Part shown: positions 55,068-63,870 of the stretch, piece after piece
Position numbering within the stretch: position 1 is the stretch's first letter
Layout: each line of letters opens with the position of its first letter
Origin: Opitutales bacterium
GTDB lineage: Bacteria > Verrucomicrobiota > Verrucomicrobiia > Opitutales > Opitutaceae
Length of the DNA: 64,000 nucleotides
Assembly: GCA_018700525.1 (NCBI GenBank)
Contig: JABITN010000045.1
Span: 1 to 64,000, forward strand
Direction: 5' to 3'
Notes under the pieces: generated by a model
What the model saw: the letters and a program-made list of their open reading frames with translations, nothing else
Told to the model about the DNA's origin: nothing
Database searches by the model: none
Made by a program: the position numbers and the translations under genes

Positions 55068-55553
55068 CTAGCGCCTTTCGTGCTGCGCAACTAATTTGGC
55101 GGAATAATTCGCCTCGTAAGGAACGCTCCAAAAATCCTCGAACCTCCAGGAAGTAATCACTGCTTCGTTTACGAAGACCTCATCGACGCCGCGATACATC
55201 CAACCTTCCGGGTTGACCAACTCGTAACGCACAACGACCGACCATATCATCGGCTCGTTGCGATGACCTTCCGGGTTGACCCACCCCATCACTTCGAATC
55301 GATGATCACCCAGATCTTTGACCCGAGTTTCGAAGTCGCCCCAAATCCCTGTCGAGTTAAACCGAACCGGATTAAACTGGCTTTCTTCGATCGGAACCAA
55401 ATTGAATGTCTCTACGATATAGTTTCGAGCGATCTCAAACACCTTTGCTCGATGATCCGAAATCTGTCCTTCCGTGGGCACAAAGTCAGGCTGCTTGCCC
55501 ACAACAAAGGGACCAATTGCCAACAAGCAAACGACTGATAGGAAGATACGCAT
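55068..55553 (-). CDS. Exported protein of unknown function
   Basis: A 161-residue protein with a signal peptide 'MRIFLSVVCLLAIGPFVVG' and a mature alpha-beta domain rich in Trp and Val ('FEVMGWVNPEGHRNEPMIWSVVVRYELVNPEGWMYRGVDEVFVNEAVITSWRFEDFWS'), which reads like a periplasmic NTF2/cystatin-like fold. There is no catalytic motif. Converging with the amidase, 7 bp apart, it is a separate transcript from the BASS transporter. Function unassigned. Confidence 0.65.
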   Translation of the reverse strand: MRIFLSVVCLLAIGPFVVGKQPDFVPTEGQISDHRAKVFEIARNYIVETFNLVPIEESQFNPVRFNSTGIWGDFETRVKDLGDHRFEVMGWVNPEGHRNEPMIWSVVVRYELVNPEGWMYRGVDEVFVNEAVITSWRFEDFWSVPYEANYSAKLVAQHERR

Positions 55554-55720
55554 CTAGCTAACCCTATCGACACCAAGTCCAGATTAGTTAAGTTTCCGCC
55601 ATTAAACCCGATCGATCTCCTCTCTCGATCCAACCGTCTTACACTGACCAATAATCCCCCAACTGCTTATCTCTCATTATTTTCTGGCCTGGATACCGCT
55701 TTTTATTAGCGTTTCCCACC

Positions 55721-56656
55721 ATGCTCACCCCCACCGAGACGAATCTGCTCATTTTAATGACTTTCGTGATCATGTTCGGTCTTGGCTGCACCCTCTCCAT
55801 CAAGGACTTCAGGACTGCAGCTAGGCATCCCAAGCCCGCCATCGTCGGTTTTCTCTCTCAATATCTCATTATGCCGGCTCTCGCCTTCTCCATGGCGAAA
55901 CTCTTCAACTTCTCCGATCCAGTCGCTATCGGGCTCATAATTGTCGCCTGCTGCCCATCGGGAACCACATCAAGCCTATTCAACTACTTCGCAAAAGGCG
56001 ACCTAGCCCTCAGTATCTCGCTCAGCACGCTAACCACCGCGGTCGCCCTCTTCGCGATGCCGATTCTGCTGACCATCTATGCCGGGCCGTTTACTAGCGA
56101 CGAAATCCAAATCGACTTTGGCAAAGTCATCGGCTCGCTGCTCATCTGTCTCCTCCCGGTGACCGGAGGCATGTTTCTCAAATCAAAGAGCAAACGCTGG
56201 AGCAAAAACATGGAGGAGACCGGCAGTGCCCTCGGCATTATAGTAATCATTTTCCTGATAATCAGCTGGCTCCCACGCAACGTAGACCGGATGCTGAACC
56301 CCGAAGAAACCAGTCCTTTCATTCTCGTTGCGAGCGTCTTCCTCGGATTGGGCGGCTTTCTATTCGGCTATTTCTTCAGTCGTGTCCTCGGCATGGACCA
56401 ACGGAGCAGTCGGACCGTATCTCTCGAAACCGGTATCCAAAACGGTCCCCTAGCCTTCGCGATCATCACCCTCAGCTTTAGCGCGGAAATCTCCGGCGAC
56501 ATCCTCTGGCCTGCATTGCTTTACTCCTTCTTCATCGTCAACACCTCGACGCTCGTCACTTACTTCCTCCGTAAATACACGCGTAAGGAATGGTTCCAAT
56601 TCGAGAACCAAATGGTGAAGGACACGCTATTCAGCCAAAGCTGGACCAAACCCTAA
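55721..56656 (+). CDS. Bile acid:sodium symporter (BASS) family transporter
   Basis: A 311-residue membrane protein with about nine or ten helices: 'MTFVIMFGLGCTLSIKDFRTAARHPKPAIVGFLSQYLIMPALAFSMAK', 'VAIGLIIVACCPSGTTSSLFNYFAKGDLALSISLSTLTTAVALFAMPILL' (sodium site CCPSGTTS) and 'VSLETGIQNGPLAFAIITL' (SLETGIQN crossing). The family carries sodium-coupled organic anions such as bile acids, keto-acids or pantoate. The substrate is not evident. The following DoxX-like gene is 37 bp downstream. Confidence 0.9.
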   Translation: MLTPTETNLLILMTFVIMFGLGCTLSIKDFRTAARHPKPAIVGFLSQYLIMPALAFSMAKLFNFSDPVAIGLIIVACCPSGTTSSLFNYFAKGDLALSISLSTLTTAVALFAMPILLTIYAGPFTSDEIQIDFGKVIGSLLICLLPVTGGMFLKSKSKRWSKNMEETGSALGIIVIIFLIISWLPRNVDRMLNPEETSPFILVASVFLGLGGFLFGYFFSRVLGMDQRSSRTVSLETGIQNGPLAFAIITLSFSAEISGDILWPALLYSFFIVNTSTLVTYFLRKYTRKEWFQFENQMVKDTLFSQSWTKP

Positions 56657-56693
56657 GCTGGCTCAACTCGCACCCAATACCCAAACATTGATC

Positions 56694-57161
56694 ATGGCAA
56701 AACGACAACACTCCCACCAACGAAATCAATCCCTCCTCCAATGGTCCGCCGAAACCTGGGCCTTCCTTTCGCTTAGACTGTTTCTGGCCCTCCGCTTCAT
56801 CGTCGCCGGACTAGGAAAATTTCAAGACAGCGAAGGAGACTATGGCTTCTCAAACCTCTATGACGGTTTCGTAGCCAGCCAAACCCAGAATTTCAGCAGC
56901 AATACAAACCTACCGAATTTTCTGTCATCCCCCTACTTCCACTGCCTCGCCTACATCGAAATAAGCCTAGGTTTACTACTCTTCCTGGGGATTCGAACCA
57001 AACACACCCTCGCGGTCATTGCCCTGAACTACGTCTCCCTGGCCTTCGGCATGATGCTGCTGGACAACAGCAGCAATGTCAGTGCCATCGGCACTCACCT
57101 GCTTCTAACGGCGGCGGCCCTCTACTTCGTTCGGCACAATAAATTCGAACTGATCCGCTAG
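56694..57161 (+). CDS. DoxX-family membrane protein
   Basis: A 155-residue protein with four hydrophobic helices: 'LRLFLALRFIVAGLGKFQ', 'CLAYIEISLGLLLFLGIRT', 'TLAVIALNYVSLAFGMMLL', 'IGTHLLLTAAALYFV'. It follows the DoxX/DoxD pattern (Arg-Phe in helix 1, Gly-Lys-Phe). Characterised members take part in quinone-linked or oxidative-stress membrane complexes. The role here is unknown. ATG 56694 is used. The TTG of the track is two codons upstream. Confidence 0.75.
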   Translation: MAKRQHSHQRNQSLLQWSAETWAFLSLRLFLALRFIVAGLGKFQDSEGDYGFSNLYDGFVASQTQNFSSNTNLPNFLSSPYFHCLAYIEISLGLLLFLGIRTKHTLAVIALNYVSLAFGMMLLDNSSNVSAIGTHLLLTAAALYFVRHNKFELIR

Positions 57162-57201
57162 ATTACTACTCGCTCTTACACGCCCCCACCGGAGCGGCCT
57201 G

Positions 57202-59124
57202 CTAGCTAAAAATCCATCCGATCAAGTCTCCGTACTTTTCGTCTACGACGTGACGCTTGATTTTGAACGTATTAGTCATCTCCTCGCCAACCTCAAATGG
57301 CTTGGGAAGAAGTGCAATTCCATGGATGTGTTCGAATGTCTTAAAACCATTTTCATTCGAGATCAGCCGCTTCGCCTCTTTGACAATGCGATCATGAGCC
57401 TCCGAATCTTCCGCAAGCGCCGCTACGGATTCCTTGGAGAATCCCTGATTCGCAAATCCTTCGAGCGAAGGTACGACCAAAGCTCCTAGCTGCTTTTGGT
57501 CCTGTCCCACAATCATGCACTGATCGATCAATGGCGATTCGCACAGTTTCGCTTCTATTGGAATCGGTTCCAGGTTCTCGCCGTTCAGCAATACGATCGT
57601 ATCCTTCGACCGTCCCACAATTTTGAGACAATCATTGTATGTGTAGATTCCGATATCACCCGTATTCAGCCAGCCATCCTTCAAGACACGACTCGTCGCG
57701 TCCTCGTTCTTGAAATAGCCTTTCATGACCTGCGGCCCTTTGACGTGAACCTCCCCTTTCAATCCACGACCTTCGCCCGGGTTAGAAGTATTCGGGAAAA
57801 GAATTTCGCCCGTATTCAAATCCATGATCCGCAATTCCGTTTCCTCATATAAAGGCCCGACCGTACCGATAACCAACCGACGGAGCGTACGAACGGCGAT
57901 TACCGGCGCCGTTTCGGTCAAGCCATAGCCCTCCTGTACGCATATTCCTATGTAGTTGAAAAACTCATCCACATGCGGCTGCAAAGCCCCACCCCCAGAC
58001 ACAGTCCCTTTAAAGCTGCCCCCAACAATTTGTCTCAGCTTTTCAATTACGACCGCGTTCAGCGCGACGTATGGCGGGAGAAACAGGAGAACGCGCAGCG
58101 CATGCAAAACCGCTAAGCCCGACGACGCGACTGCGTTCCGGCCCTTTAAATCTATTTTCTTGCCCTGCAAGAAAAAGAGCGACCCCTTCACCATTCGCGA
58201 ACAAAAATACGCTACCTTGAAAAGTCCCCGACGAATCCAGTGCGAATCCTGGACGTTCTTCAAAATGCGTAGGTATAGGTTCTCCCACAACCTTGGAGCC
58301 GAAGCCATCATCGTCGGCTTCACCGTTTTCAAATCATCCGTGAGACTCCGCAAACTAGTAAAATAAGTGCAGCAACCATTACTGACCGCGATCATTTGAA
58401 ACACTCGCTCGTAACTGTGCCAAACCGGCAAAATCGAGAGTACGCGGTCATTCGACTCTAACAAAAACGGTAGAAACTTCACCTGCGATGCCATATTCGC
58501 ATGAGTCAGCATTACACCCTTAGGCGTACCAGTGGTACCAGAAGTATATATTAAGGTAAAAAGATCGTCCGGCGCAATTCGCTCCATCCGATCCTCGACC
58601 TGCCGGTCTCCTTCTTCGCGAAGCGAACGGCCACGTTCAATCAAGGTTTGCAAAGACAATATTCCCTGCGGCGCCTCCGCCTTTCGGTCCATCAAAACTA
58701 AGTGACGGACCTTCTCCATCTGCGGCATCAACGTTATCATTCGGTCAAGCAAGCGCTTGTTCTCGACGAATACCACTTCGCTATCGGAATGATTGATTAT
58801 GTATTCAATTTCTTGATTAGTTACGTCCGTTCCACGCGGGACATCCGCGGCGCCCACCATCAAGGTCCCATAATCAACCATGTTCCACTCAACGCAATTA
58901 TCCGATAAGATAGCAACGTGGTCTCTTTGCTTCACTCCAATCTCGATCAGGGCCGTACCAAGACGCAAACCCGTTTCGTAAAGATCATTGTAGCTAATCG
59001 GCTTGAAGACTCCGCTTCGAACTCGAGAGGCGAATACCGGTAAATCACCATAGCGCTCAGCCGCTAAGCGATACATTTCCGCCAAATTGTTTGCTATGAC
59101 ACCGTTATACAGAGGGTTCGACAT
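57202..59124 (-). CDS. Long-chain acyl-CoA synthetase (AMP-forming)
   Basis: A 640-residue adenylating enzyme: core motif 'FTLIYTSGTTGTPKGVMLTHANM', 'VQEGYGLTETAPVIAVRT' (adenine site), 'DGWLNTGDIGIYTYNDCLKIVGRSKDTIVLLNGENLEP' (hinge and C-terminal lid), with a 40-residue insertion before the gating region typical of FadD15/long-chain types. It activates fatty acids to acyl-CoA with ATP, supplying lipid synthesis or beta-oxidation. It is preceded by no signal and is cytosolic. The start ATG 59124 is divergent from the ABC-F gene. Length and motifs are complete. Confidence 0.92.
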   Translation of the reverse strand: MSNPLYNGVIANNLAEMYRLAAERYGDLPVFASRVRSGVFKPISYNDLYETGLRLGTALIEIGVKQRDHVAILSDNCVEWNMVDYGTLMVGAADVPRGTDVTNQEIEYIINHSDSEVVFVENKRLLDRMITLMPQMEKVRHLVLMDRKAEAPQGILSLQTLIERGRSLREEGDRQVEDRMERIAPDDLFTLIYTSGTTGTPKGVMLTHANMASQVKFLPFLLESNDRVLSILPVWHSYERVFQMIAVSNGCCTYFTSLRSLTDDLKTVKPTMMASAPRLWENLYLRILKNVQDSHWIRRGLFKVAYFCSRMVKGSLFFLQGKKIDLKGRNAVASSGLAVLHALRVLLFLPPYVALNAVVIEKLRQIVGGSFKGTVSGGGALQPHVDEFFNYIGICVQEGYGLTETAPVIAVRTLRRLVIGTVGPLYEETELRIMDLNTGEILFPNTSNPGEGRGLKGEVHVKGPQVMKGYFKNEDATSRVLKDGWLNTGDIGIYTYNDCLKIVGRSKDTIVLLNGENLEPIPIEAKLCESPLIDQCMIVGQDQKQLGALVVPSLEGFANQGFSKESVAALAEDSEAHDRIVKEAKRLISNENGFKTFEHIHGIALLPKPFEVGEEMTNTFKIKRHVVDEKYGDLIGWIFS

Positions 59125-59263
59125 GTTAGAAGGAGTTCTGGAAGAAGGACCTAGAGATGAATGAAGCAGTACGGGCTTTCAAGCTAAAGCTTCGAGACAG
59201 GAATGGCCCAATTCGTTTTCTGTTGCTCCAACCGCCTCAAGGGCTCCAATAACCCCTTCGAAA

Positions 59264-61117
59264 ATGCCAGTCCTCAGCCTTACAGACATCACGATCAGTT
59301 TCAGCGGACCTCCCGTTCTGGAAAATATTTCCCTCCATATCGACAAAGGAGAACGCGTTTGCGTACTCGGTCGAAACGGAGCCGGCAAATCAACCCTTCT
59401 CAAAGTTATCGGAGGTATCTACGGCCCCAACTCGGGACTCATCGCCTTCCCTGAAGGAGGCGGGGCAAACACCCTCTCTCAACAGATTCCCGAAGCCATA
59501 AGCGGAAGCGTGTTCGATGTCATCGCTAGCGGATTCGGCAGGGCAGGCGAAGCTCTATCCCGAATTCGCAGCGGATCGGAAAGCGAAGATCTCGACCCCG
59601 ATGCCCAATGGAAAATCGAACAACGCGTCGAACGCCTAGCGAAAGATCTCGGACTCGAACTTGAGACACAATTCGGCTCTCTCTCCGGCGGACAGAAACG
59701 ACGCGCGTTGCTCGGTAAAGCGCTTTCCACCGAACCTGCAATTCTCGCCCTCGACGAGCCGACCAATCACATGGATCTCGAATCCATTCTCTGGCTTGAA
59801 AATTTCCTCCTGAAAAGCGATCTCACTATTATTTTCGTTACTCACGATCGCTCGTTCCTCCGCAAAGTCGCCACTCGCATCGTCGAAGTCGATCTCGCCG
59901 CAGTCACCAGCTATCGCTGCGACTATGACACTTATCTCGACCGCAAGGCAGAGCTTCTCGAAACCGAGGCCAAGAACCAAATGGCCTTCGAAAAAAAGCT
60001 CTCTCTCGAAGAGGCCTGGCTTCGCAAAGGTATAAAGGCCCGCCGCACTCGTAACGAAGGTCGCGTCAAAGCCCTCAAAAAAATGCGCGACGAGCGAGCA
60101 GCCCAAAGAAGCCGCCAAGGCACAGCTACTTTTACGATGCAAGGCTCCAACCAGTCGGGACGCAAAGTTGCGACTGCTACAGACGTGAGCGTTTCGCTCG
60201 GCGGCAAACAGATCCTCAATCCTTTCTCTCTCGAACTCATGCGAGGCGACCGGATAGGAATCGTCGGCCCCAACGGATCCGGAAAGACTACTATGATCCG
60301 AACCTTGCTCGGCGACCTCGAACCCGAGTCCGGGGAAGTCGAACACGGCACCAAACTTCAGGTTGCCTATTTCGACCAGTTACGCGAGCAACTCGACGAC
60401 TCTAAAACCGTTTTCGACAACATCGCCGACGGCAACGAATCCGTGAGTATCGACGGGCGCAAGCGCCACGTAATCACCTACCTTCAAGATTTTCTCTTCA
60501 CTCCTGATCGAGCCCGAGCCTCCATCAAAACGCTTTCCGGCGGCGAGCGCAATCGACTGTTGCTCGCCAAGCTCTTCACCCAAAGCGCTAACCTACTCGT
60601 TCTCGACGAACCCACCAACGATCTCGATACCGAAACGCTAGAGCTACTCGAAGAACGAATAATGGATTTTCCAGGTACGCTTCTTCTCGTAAGCCACGAC
60701 CGAGCCTTCCTCGAAAACACTGTTACCAGCCTCATCGTAATCGACCGCAGAGGCAACGTCAGCGAGCATCCCGGCGGCTACGAAGACTGGCGAAATCGCA
60801 TGCAGAACGCCGCCGCATCCTCTCCTAAAAAAAGCGAAAAGCCGAAAAACAGCCGACGCGATTGGAAATCGCGCTCACGGCGCTTCGGCAATCGAGAACA
60901 GAAAGAATTGGACGCATTACCCGAACGCATCGAAGAGCTCGACGAGCGACGGCATGAAATAACCGCGAAGCTTGCCGACCCGCAAACCTACAAATCCGAG
61001 CCTTCTTTCGCCGAAACGGCGAAAAGCCAATTCTCGAAAATCGACTCGGAAATCGAAACGATCTACAAGCGCTGGGAAGAGCTAGAAGCCCTAAAAGAGT
61101 CTCTAGGATCCTCTTGA
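59264..61117 (+). CDS. ABC-F family ATPase (Uup-like)
   Basis: A 617-residue protein with two ABC domains. First: 'CVLGRNGAGKSTLLKVIGGIYG', 'SLSGGQKRRALLGKALSTEPAILALDEPTNHMDLESILWLENFL'. Second: 'IVGPNGSGKTTMIRTLLGDLEPESG', 'TLSGGERNRLLLAKLFTQSANLLVLDEPTNDLDTETLELLEE'. The segment between is basic and helical ('EKKLSLEEAWLRKGIKARRTRNEGRVKALKKMRDERAAQRSRQG'), and the C-terminus is a coiled coil ('ELDERRHEITAKLADPQTYKSEP'), both as in Uup, which acts on ribosomes or recombination intermediates. It is the second ABC-F in this window. Confidence 0.92.
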   Translation: MPVLSLTDITISFSGPPVLENISLHIDKGERVCVLGRNGAGKSTLLKVIGGIYGPNSGLIAFPEGGGANTLSQQIPEAISGSVFDVIASGFGRAGEALSRIRSGSESEDLDPDAQWKIEQRVERLAKDLGLELETQFGSLSGGQKRRALLGKALSTEPAILALDEPTNHMDLESILWLENFLLKSDLTIIFVTHDRSFLRKVATRIVEVDLAAVTSYRCDYDTYLDRKAELLETEAKNQMAFEKKLSLEEAWLRKGIKARRTRNEGRVKALKKMRDERAAQRSRQGTATFTMQGSNQSGRKVATATDVSVSLGGKQILNPFSLELMRGDRIGIVGPNGSGKTTMIRTLLGDLEPESGEVEHGTKLQVAYFDQLREQLDDSKTVFDNIADGNESVSIDGRKRHVITYLQDFLFTPDRARASIKTLSGGERNRLLLAKLFTQSANLLVLDEPTNDLDTETLELLEERIMDFPGTLLLVSHDRAFLENTVTSLIVIDRRGNVSEHPGGYEDWRNRMQNAAASSPKKSEKPKNSRRDWKSRSRRFGNREQKELDALPERIEELDERRHEITAKLADPQTYKSEPSFAETAKSQFSKIDSEIETIYKRWEELEALKESLGSS

Positions 61118-61304
61118 GTCCGATTGTCCGATTCATTGAGCGCCCCCTAGGGATACCTAGAGGCTAGTGCCCATCGCATTTTGCCAATTGCTTTTTTAGG
61201 GTAAATTTTGCCGTTTTTATAACAGCAAGTCGATTTCCGTCCGTAAATAGATAGACCGAATTAACCTGCGATCATAGGCCAACCCAATTCGCCCATTCAA
61301 TCTG

Positions 61305-61793
61305 ATGAGCCACCTAAAGAAGACCATGAGAACCCACTCGAAAGCAAAACGCGGATTCACGCTGATAGAAATGATGATTACCGTTTCAATTATCGGATTA
61401 CTTGCAGCCATGGCCATCCCAACCTTCGTCAAGGTCACTAAGAAATCCCGAGTAACTGCTTTTACCAGAGATATCAAAACCATCGCGAACGCCTCGGAAA
61501 CATTCATCATGGAGTCTGGGATCTGGCCTCCCGACACCACTCCAGGTGTATTTCCCGAAGAGCTAGCTGGCTATTTCGCAAAACGATTCTTCGAATCGGG
61601 CACGTCAATGGGAGGTAATTGGGACTACGAAGAATTCAGCAGCGGTATCACATCCGGAATCGGCGTCGTCAATCCATCGCTCGACGAAAGCGAATTCGCA
61701 AAAACCGATGCCTTGATAGACGACGGTAACCTTTCAACTGGACGCTTTCGCAAAATCACCGACAACAGCTACTTCTGGGTCATCGCGGATTAA
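61305..61793 (+). CDS. Type II secretion/type IV pseudopilin
   Basis: A 162-residue pseudopilin: leader 'MSHLKKTMRTHSKAKRG', prepilin cleavage motif 'GFTLIEMMITVSIIGLLAAMAIPTFVKVTKKSR' and a GspG-like core ('AFTRDIKTIANASETFIMESGIWPPDTTPGVFPEELAGYFAKRFFES'). The Glu at +5 is present. No secretion genes stand beside it, so it is an orphan or part of the pilus system at 12-20 kb. ATG 61323 ('MRTHSKAKRG') is a likelier start, being nearer to the basic leader. A signal-like leader remains either way. Confidence 0.82.
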   Translation: MSHLKKTMRTHSKAKRGFTLIEMMITVSIIGLLAAMAIPTFVKVTKKSRVTAFTRDIKTIANASETFIMESGIWPPDTTPGVFPEELAGYFAKRFFESGTSMGGNWDYEEFSSGITSGIGVVNPSLDESEFAKTDALIDDGNLSTGRFRKITDNSYFWVIAD

Positions 61794-61831
61794 TCGCAAC
61801 CCCGCCGAGAAACGCACCCCTCAATGCCCTT

Positions 61832-62680
61832 CTAGAACTGCCCTGTCTGCAATAAGGCAAGCGTGCACGCCTGCTCCGCTTTTATCCCCGCAGCTTCTAA
61901 GGTTGTCTCGCTTTGAACGGACTCCGTCCCCGGATTAAAGATAACGCGCTTCGGGGATAATACCAATATTTCGGCAATAATTTCCTCCTGGCGGGCTGGT
62001 CCGACATAAAGCGTCACCGTATCCACCTTTTCGCCGAAGGATTCGAGATTCGGATAACCAGCTACCCCAAGGACGTCCACTCCAATAGCTGAAACCGGGA
62101 TCACCGAATGCCCAAGATCAGTAAGCATTCTCTGCGCGCGATTCGAATAGCGATCAGGCTTAAGACTTGCTCCAACGATCGCCACCGTTTCGCAATCTTC
62201 GAAAGCGATCAGACGCTCGACTCCACCCGCCCCCAACTTATCGAGGAACGACTTTACACTCAATCCACCAATCTCGGCCTTTGGCCATAGCTCGAGCAAT
62301 GGAACCAAAACAAACGCGCGTTCCGCAATCAAAGGATGCGGAAGCGTAAGCCGCTCATCCCTTGACGATCGGTCTCCAAAAACCAATAAGTCGATATCCA
62401 GCGTCCGAGGCCCCCAACGCTCCAATCGTTCTCTTCCTCGATTCCGCTCGATCTCCAAGCACCGCTCGAGCAATTCCAAAGGTTCGAGTTCAGTCTCGAC
62501 GCGAACGACCACATTGAAAAAAGCATCTTGATCGACAAACCCAATCGGCTCCGTTCGATAAATTGAAGAGATAGCCTTTATTCGAACGCCATCAACGCTA
62601 CCCAATCCAGTCACCGCTGCTTTGAGGTGACCCGATCGATCTCCCAGATTACTCCCGAGTCCTAGATAAGCTTCAGTCAC
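61832..62680 (-). CDS. folK: FolK (HPPK) fused to a CoA-binding (YccU-type) domain
   Basis: A 282-residue fusion. Residues 1-155 are HPPK, which pyrophosphorylates 6-hydroxymethyl-dihydropterin with ATP: 'AYLGLGSNLGDRSGHLKAAV', 'VVVRVETELEPLELLERCLEIERNRGRERLERWGPRTLDIDLLVFG', 'LTLPHPLIAERAFVLVPLLE'. Residues 165-282 are a CoA_binding_2 Rossmann domain: 'VAIVGASLKPDRYSNRAQRMLTDLGHSVIPVSA', 'LGVAGYPNLESFGEKVDTVTLYVGPARQEEIIAEIL', 'PKRVIFNPGTESVQSETTLEAAGIK'. Its start overlaps the end of folB by 8 bp. Fusion of folK to such a domain is not something I know from other phyla. The role of the second domain is unknown. Confidence 0.9.
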   Translation of the reverse strand: MTEAYLGLGSNLGDRSGHLKAAVTGLGSVDGVRIKAISSIYRTEPIGFVDQDAFFNVVVRVETELEPLELLERCLEIERNRGRERLERWGPRTLDIDLLVFGDRSSRDERLTLPHPLIAERAFVLVPLLELWPKAEIGGLSVKSFLDKLGAGGVERLIAFEDCETVAIVGASLKPDRYSNRAQRMLTDLGHSVIPVSAIGVDVLGVAGYPNLESFGEKVDTVTLYVGPARQEEIIAEILVLSPKRVIFNPGTESVQSETTLEAAGIKAEQACTLALLQTGQF

Positions 62681-63038
62681 CTTGCGTCCTCGTTATCTCG
62701 ATACCAACCGACTCGAAAGAACCTTCAATTGGAGCATCCGGTTTCAATACTTCAACAGTTACTGATTTCGCCTTTGGAAATGTCGTCAATATCTGTCCTG
62801 CAAGACACTCCGCATAACACTCGATCAACTCGCAATCGCTCACGTCCATCAGCGATTTCGCCATCTCGAAAACATGGCCATAATCAATCGTTTCACCCAA
62901 TCGATCCGTTCTTCCGGCCACCTTAATATCCGCCCTGATTACAATCGAAACCAAATAGCGCTGAGCTCTACGCTTTTCTTCTTCTAAAACGCCAATTTTT
63001 CCAAGGAGTTCGATCCGATTCAAAATTATTTTATCCAT
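62673..63038 (-). CDS. folB: Dihydroneopterin aldolase
   Basis: A 121-residue enzyme that cleaves dihydroneopterin to 6-hydroxymethyl-dihydropterin. Landmarks are 'IILNRIELLGKIGVLEEEKRRAQRYLVSIVIRADIKVAGRTDRLGETIDYGHVFEMAKSLM' (active-site Glu and Tyr), 'DCELIECYAECLAGQILTTFPKAKSVTVEVLKPDAPIEGSFESVGIEI'. It is directly downstream of folP (stop and start adjacent) and overlaps folK. Confidence 0.95.
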   Translation of the reverse strand: MDKIILNRIELLGKIGVLEEEKRRAQRYLVSIVIRADIKVAGRTDRLGETIDYGHVFEMAKSLMDVSDCELIECYAECLAGQILTTFPKAKSVTVEVLKPDAPIEGSFESVGIEITRTQGD

Positions 63039-63866
63039 TTAGCCTCGAGTAATTAAGTCCGTCATCTTCGCGACTCGGACATTTTCCTTCACATCATGCA
63101 CTCGTACGAAATCAATGCCCTCGCCTATTCCAAGAGCTGTCGTCGCCAAGGTCGTCTCCAGTCGCTCATCCAGTCCCAGTCCAAAGGGTTCTCCAGTGAT
63201 GCGTTTCCTAGAAACGCCTAAAAGCAACGGAAAACCAATCGATCTCAACGCTCCAAGGTTTCGGATTATCTCCAGATCCTGTTCTCGAGTATCGGTAAAC
63301 CCGATACCTGGATCCAAAATGATTCGATCTTCGCTCAACCCAGCTTGAAACGCCAACGAAACCGACTCCTCCCAAGAAGCACTAATCGAATCGAGAACCC
63401 CGTCACGACGCCAACCTCCAAGCGAATTATGCATCAGCACGCAACTCGCCCCGAATTCCGCCACCACCGACGCCATCTCCGGGTCATGCTGCAATCCCCA
63501 TATATCATTAACGATTTCCGCCCCCGCCTCCAGCGCAGCTCTCGCTACAGCAGCCTTCGTCGTATCGATCGAAACTACTGGCATCGACTCATCGATCGCG
63601 ATCGCTTCGATGACAGGAACGACTCGGGCAATCTCCTCTTCCGTCGAAACCTCCTTGAATCCCGGTTTTGTCGATTCGCCCCCAATATCCAGCACATCCG
63701 CCCCTTCCTCGACCATTCGTCGAGCTTGGGCTAGGGCCGCATCAATCCTAACGAAACGCCCTCCGTCCGAAAAGCTGTCAGGCGTCACATTCAATACTCC
63801 AAATATCCCCGTCCGTTCGCCAATCGCCCAATCGCGAGACCCCAGTTTCAAAAAACCTTCTTTCAT
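63039..63866 (-). CDS. folP: Dihydropteroate synthase
   Basis: A 275-residue TIM-barrel enzyme joining p-aminobenzoate to the pterin, target of sulfonamides: 'GIFGVLNVTPDSFSDGGRFV', 'GADVLDIGGESTKPGFKEVSTEEEIARVVPVIEAI', 'PVVSIDTTKAAVARAALEAGAEIVNDIWGLQHDPEMASVVAEFGASCVLMHN', 'IILDPGIGFTDTREQDLEIIRNL', 'FPLLLGVSRKRITGE', ending 'FVRVHDVKENVRVAKMTDLI'. All pterin and pABA contacts are visible. It heads folP-folB-folK here, with another gene upstream. Confidence 0.97.
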   Translation of the reverse strand: MKEGFLKLGSRDWAIGERTGIFGVLNVTPDSFSDGGRFVRIDAALAQARRMVEEGADVLDIGGESTKPGFKEVSTEEEIARVVPVIEAIAIDESMPVVSIDTTKAAVARAALEAGAEIVNDIWGLQHDPEMASVVAEFGASCVLMHNSLGGWRRDGVLDSISASWEESVSLAFQAGLSEDRIILDPGIGFTDTREQDLEIIRNLGALRSIGFPLLLGVSRKRITGEPFGLGLDERLETTLATTALGIGEGIDFVRVHDVKENVRVAKMTDLITRG

Positions 63867-63870
63867 CTTT

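Noticed and set aside
59636-60346. 236-residue minus-strand ORF opposite the Uup-like gene
   Set aside because: Shadow frame of the ABC-F coding sequence with no independent start or motif.
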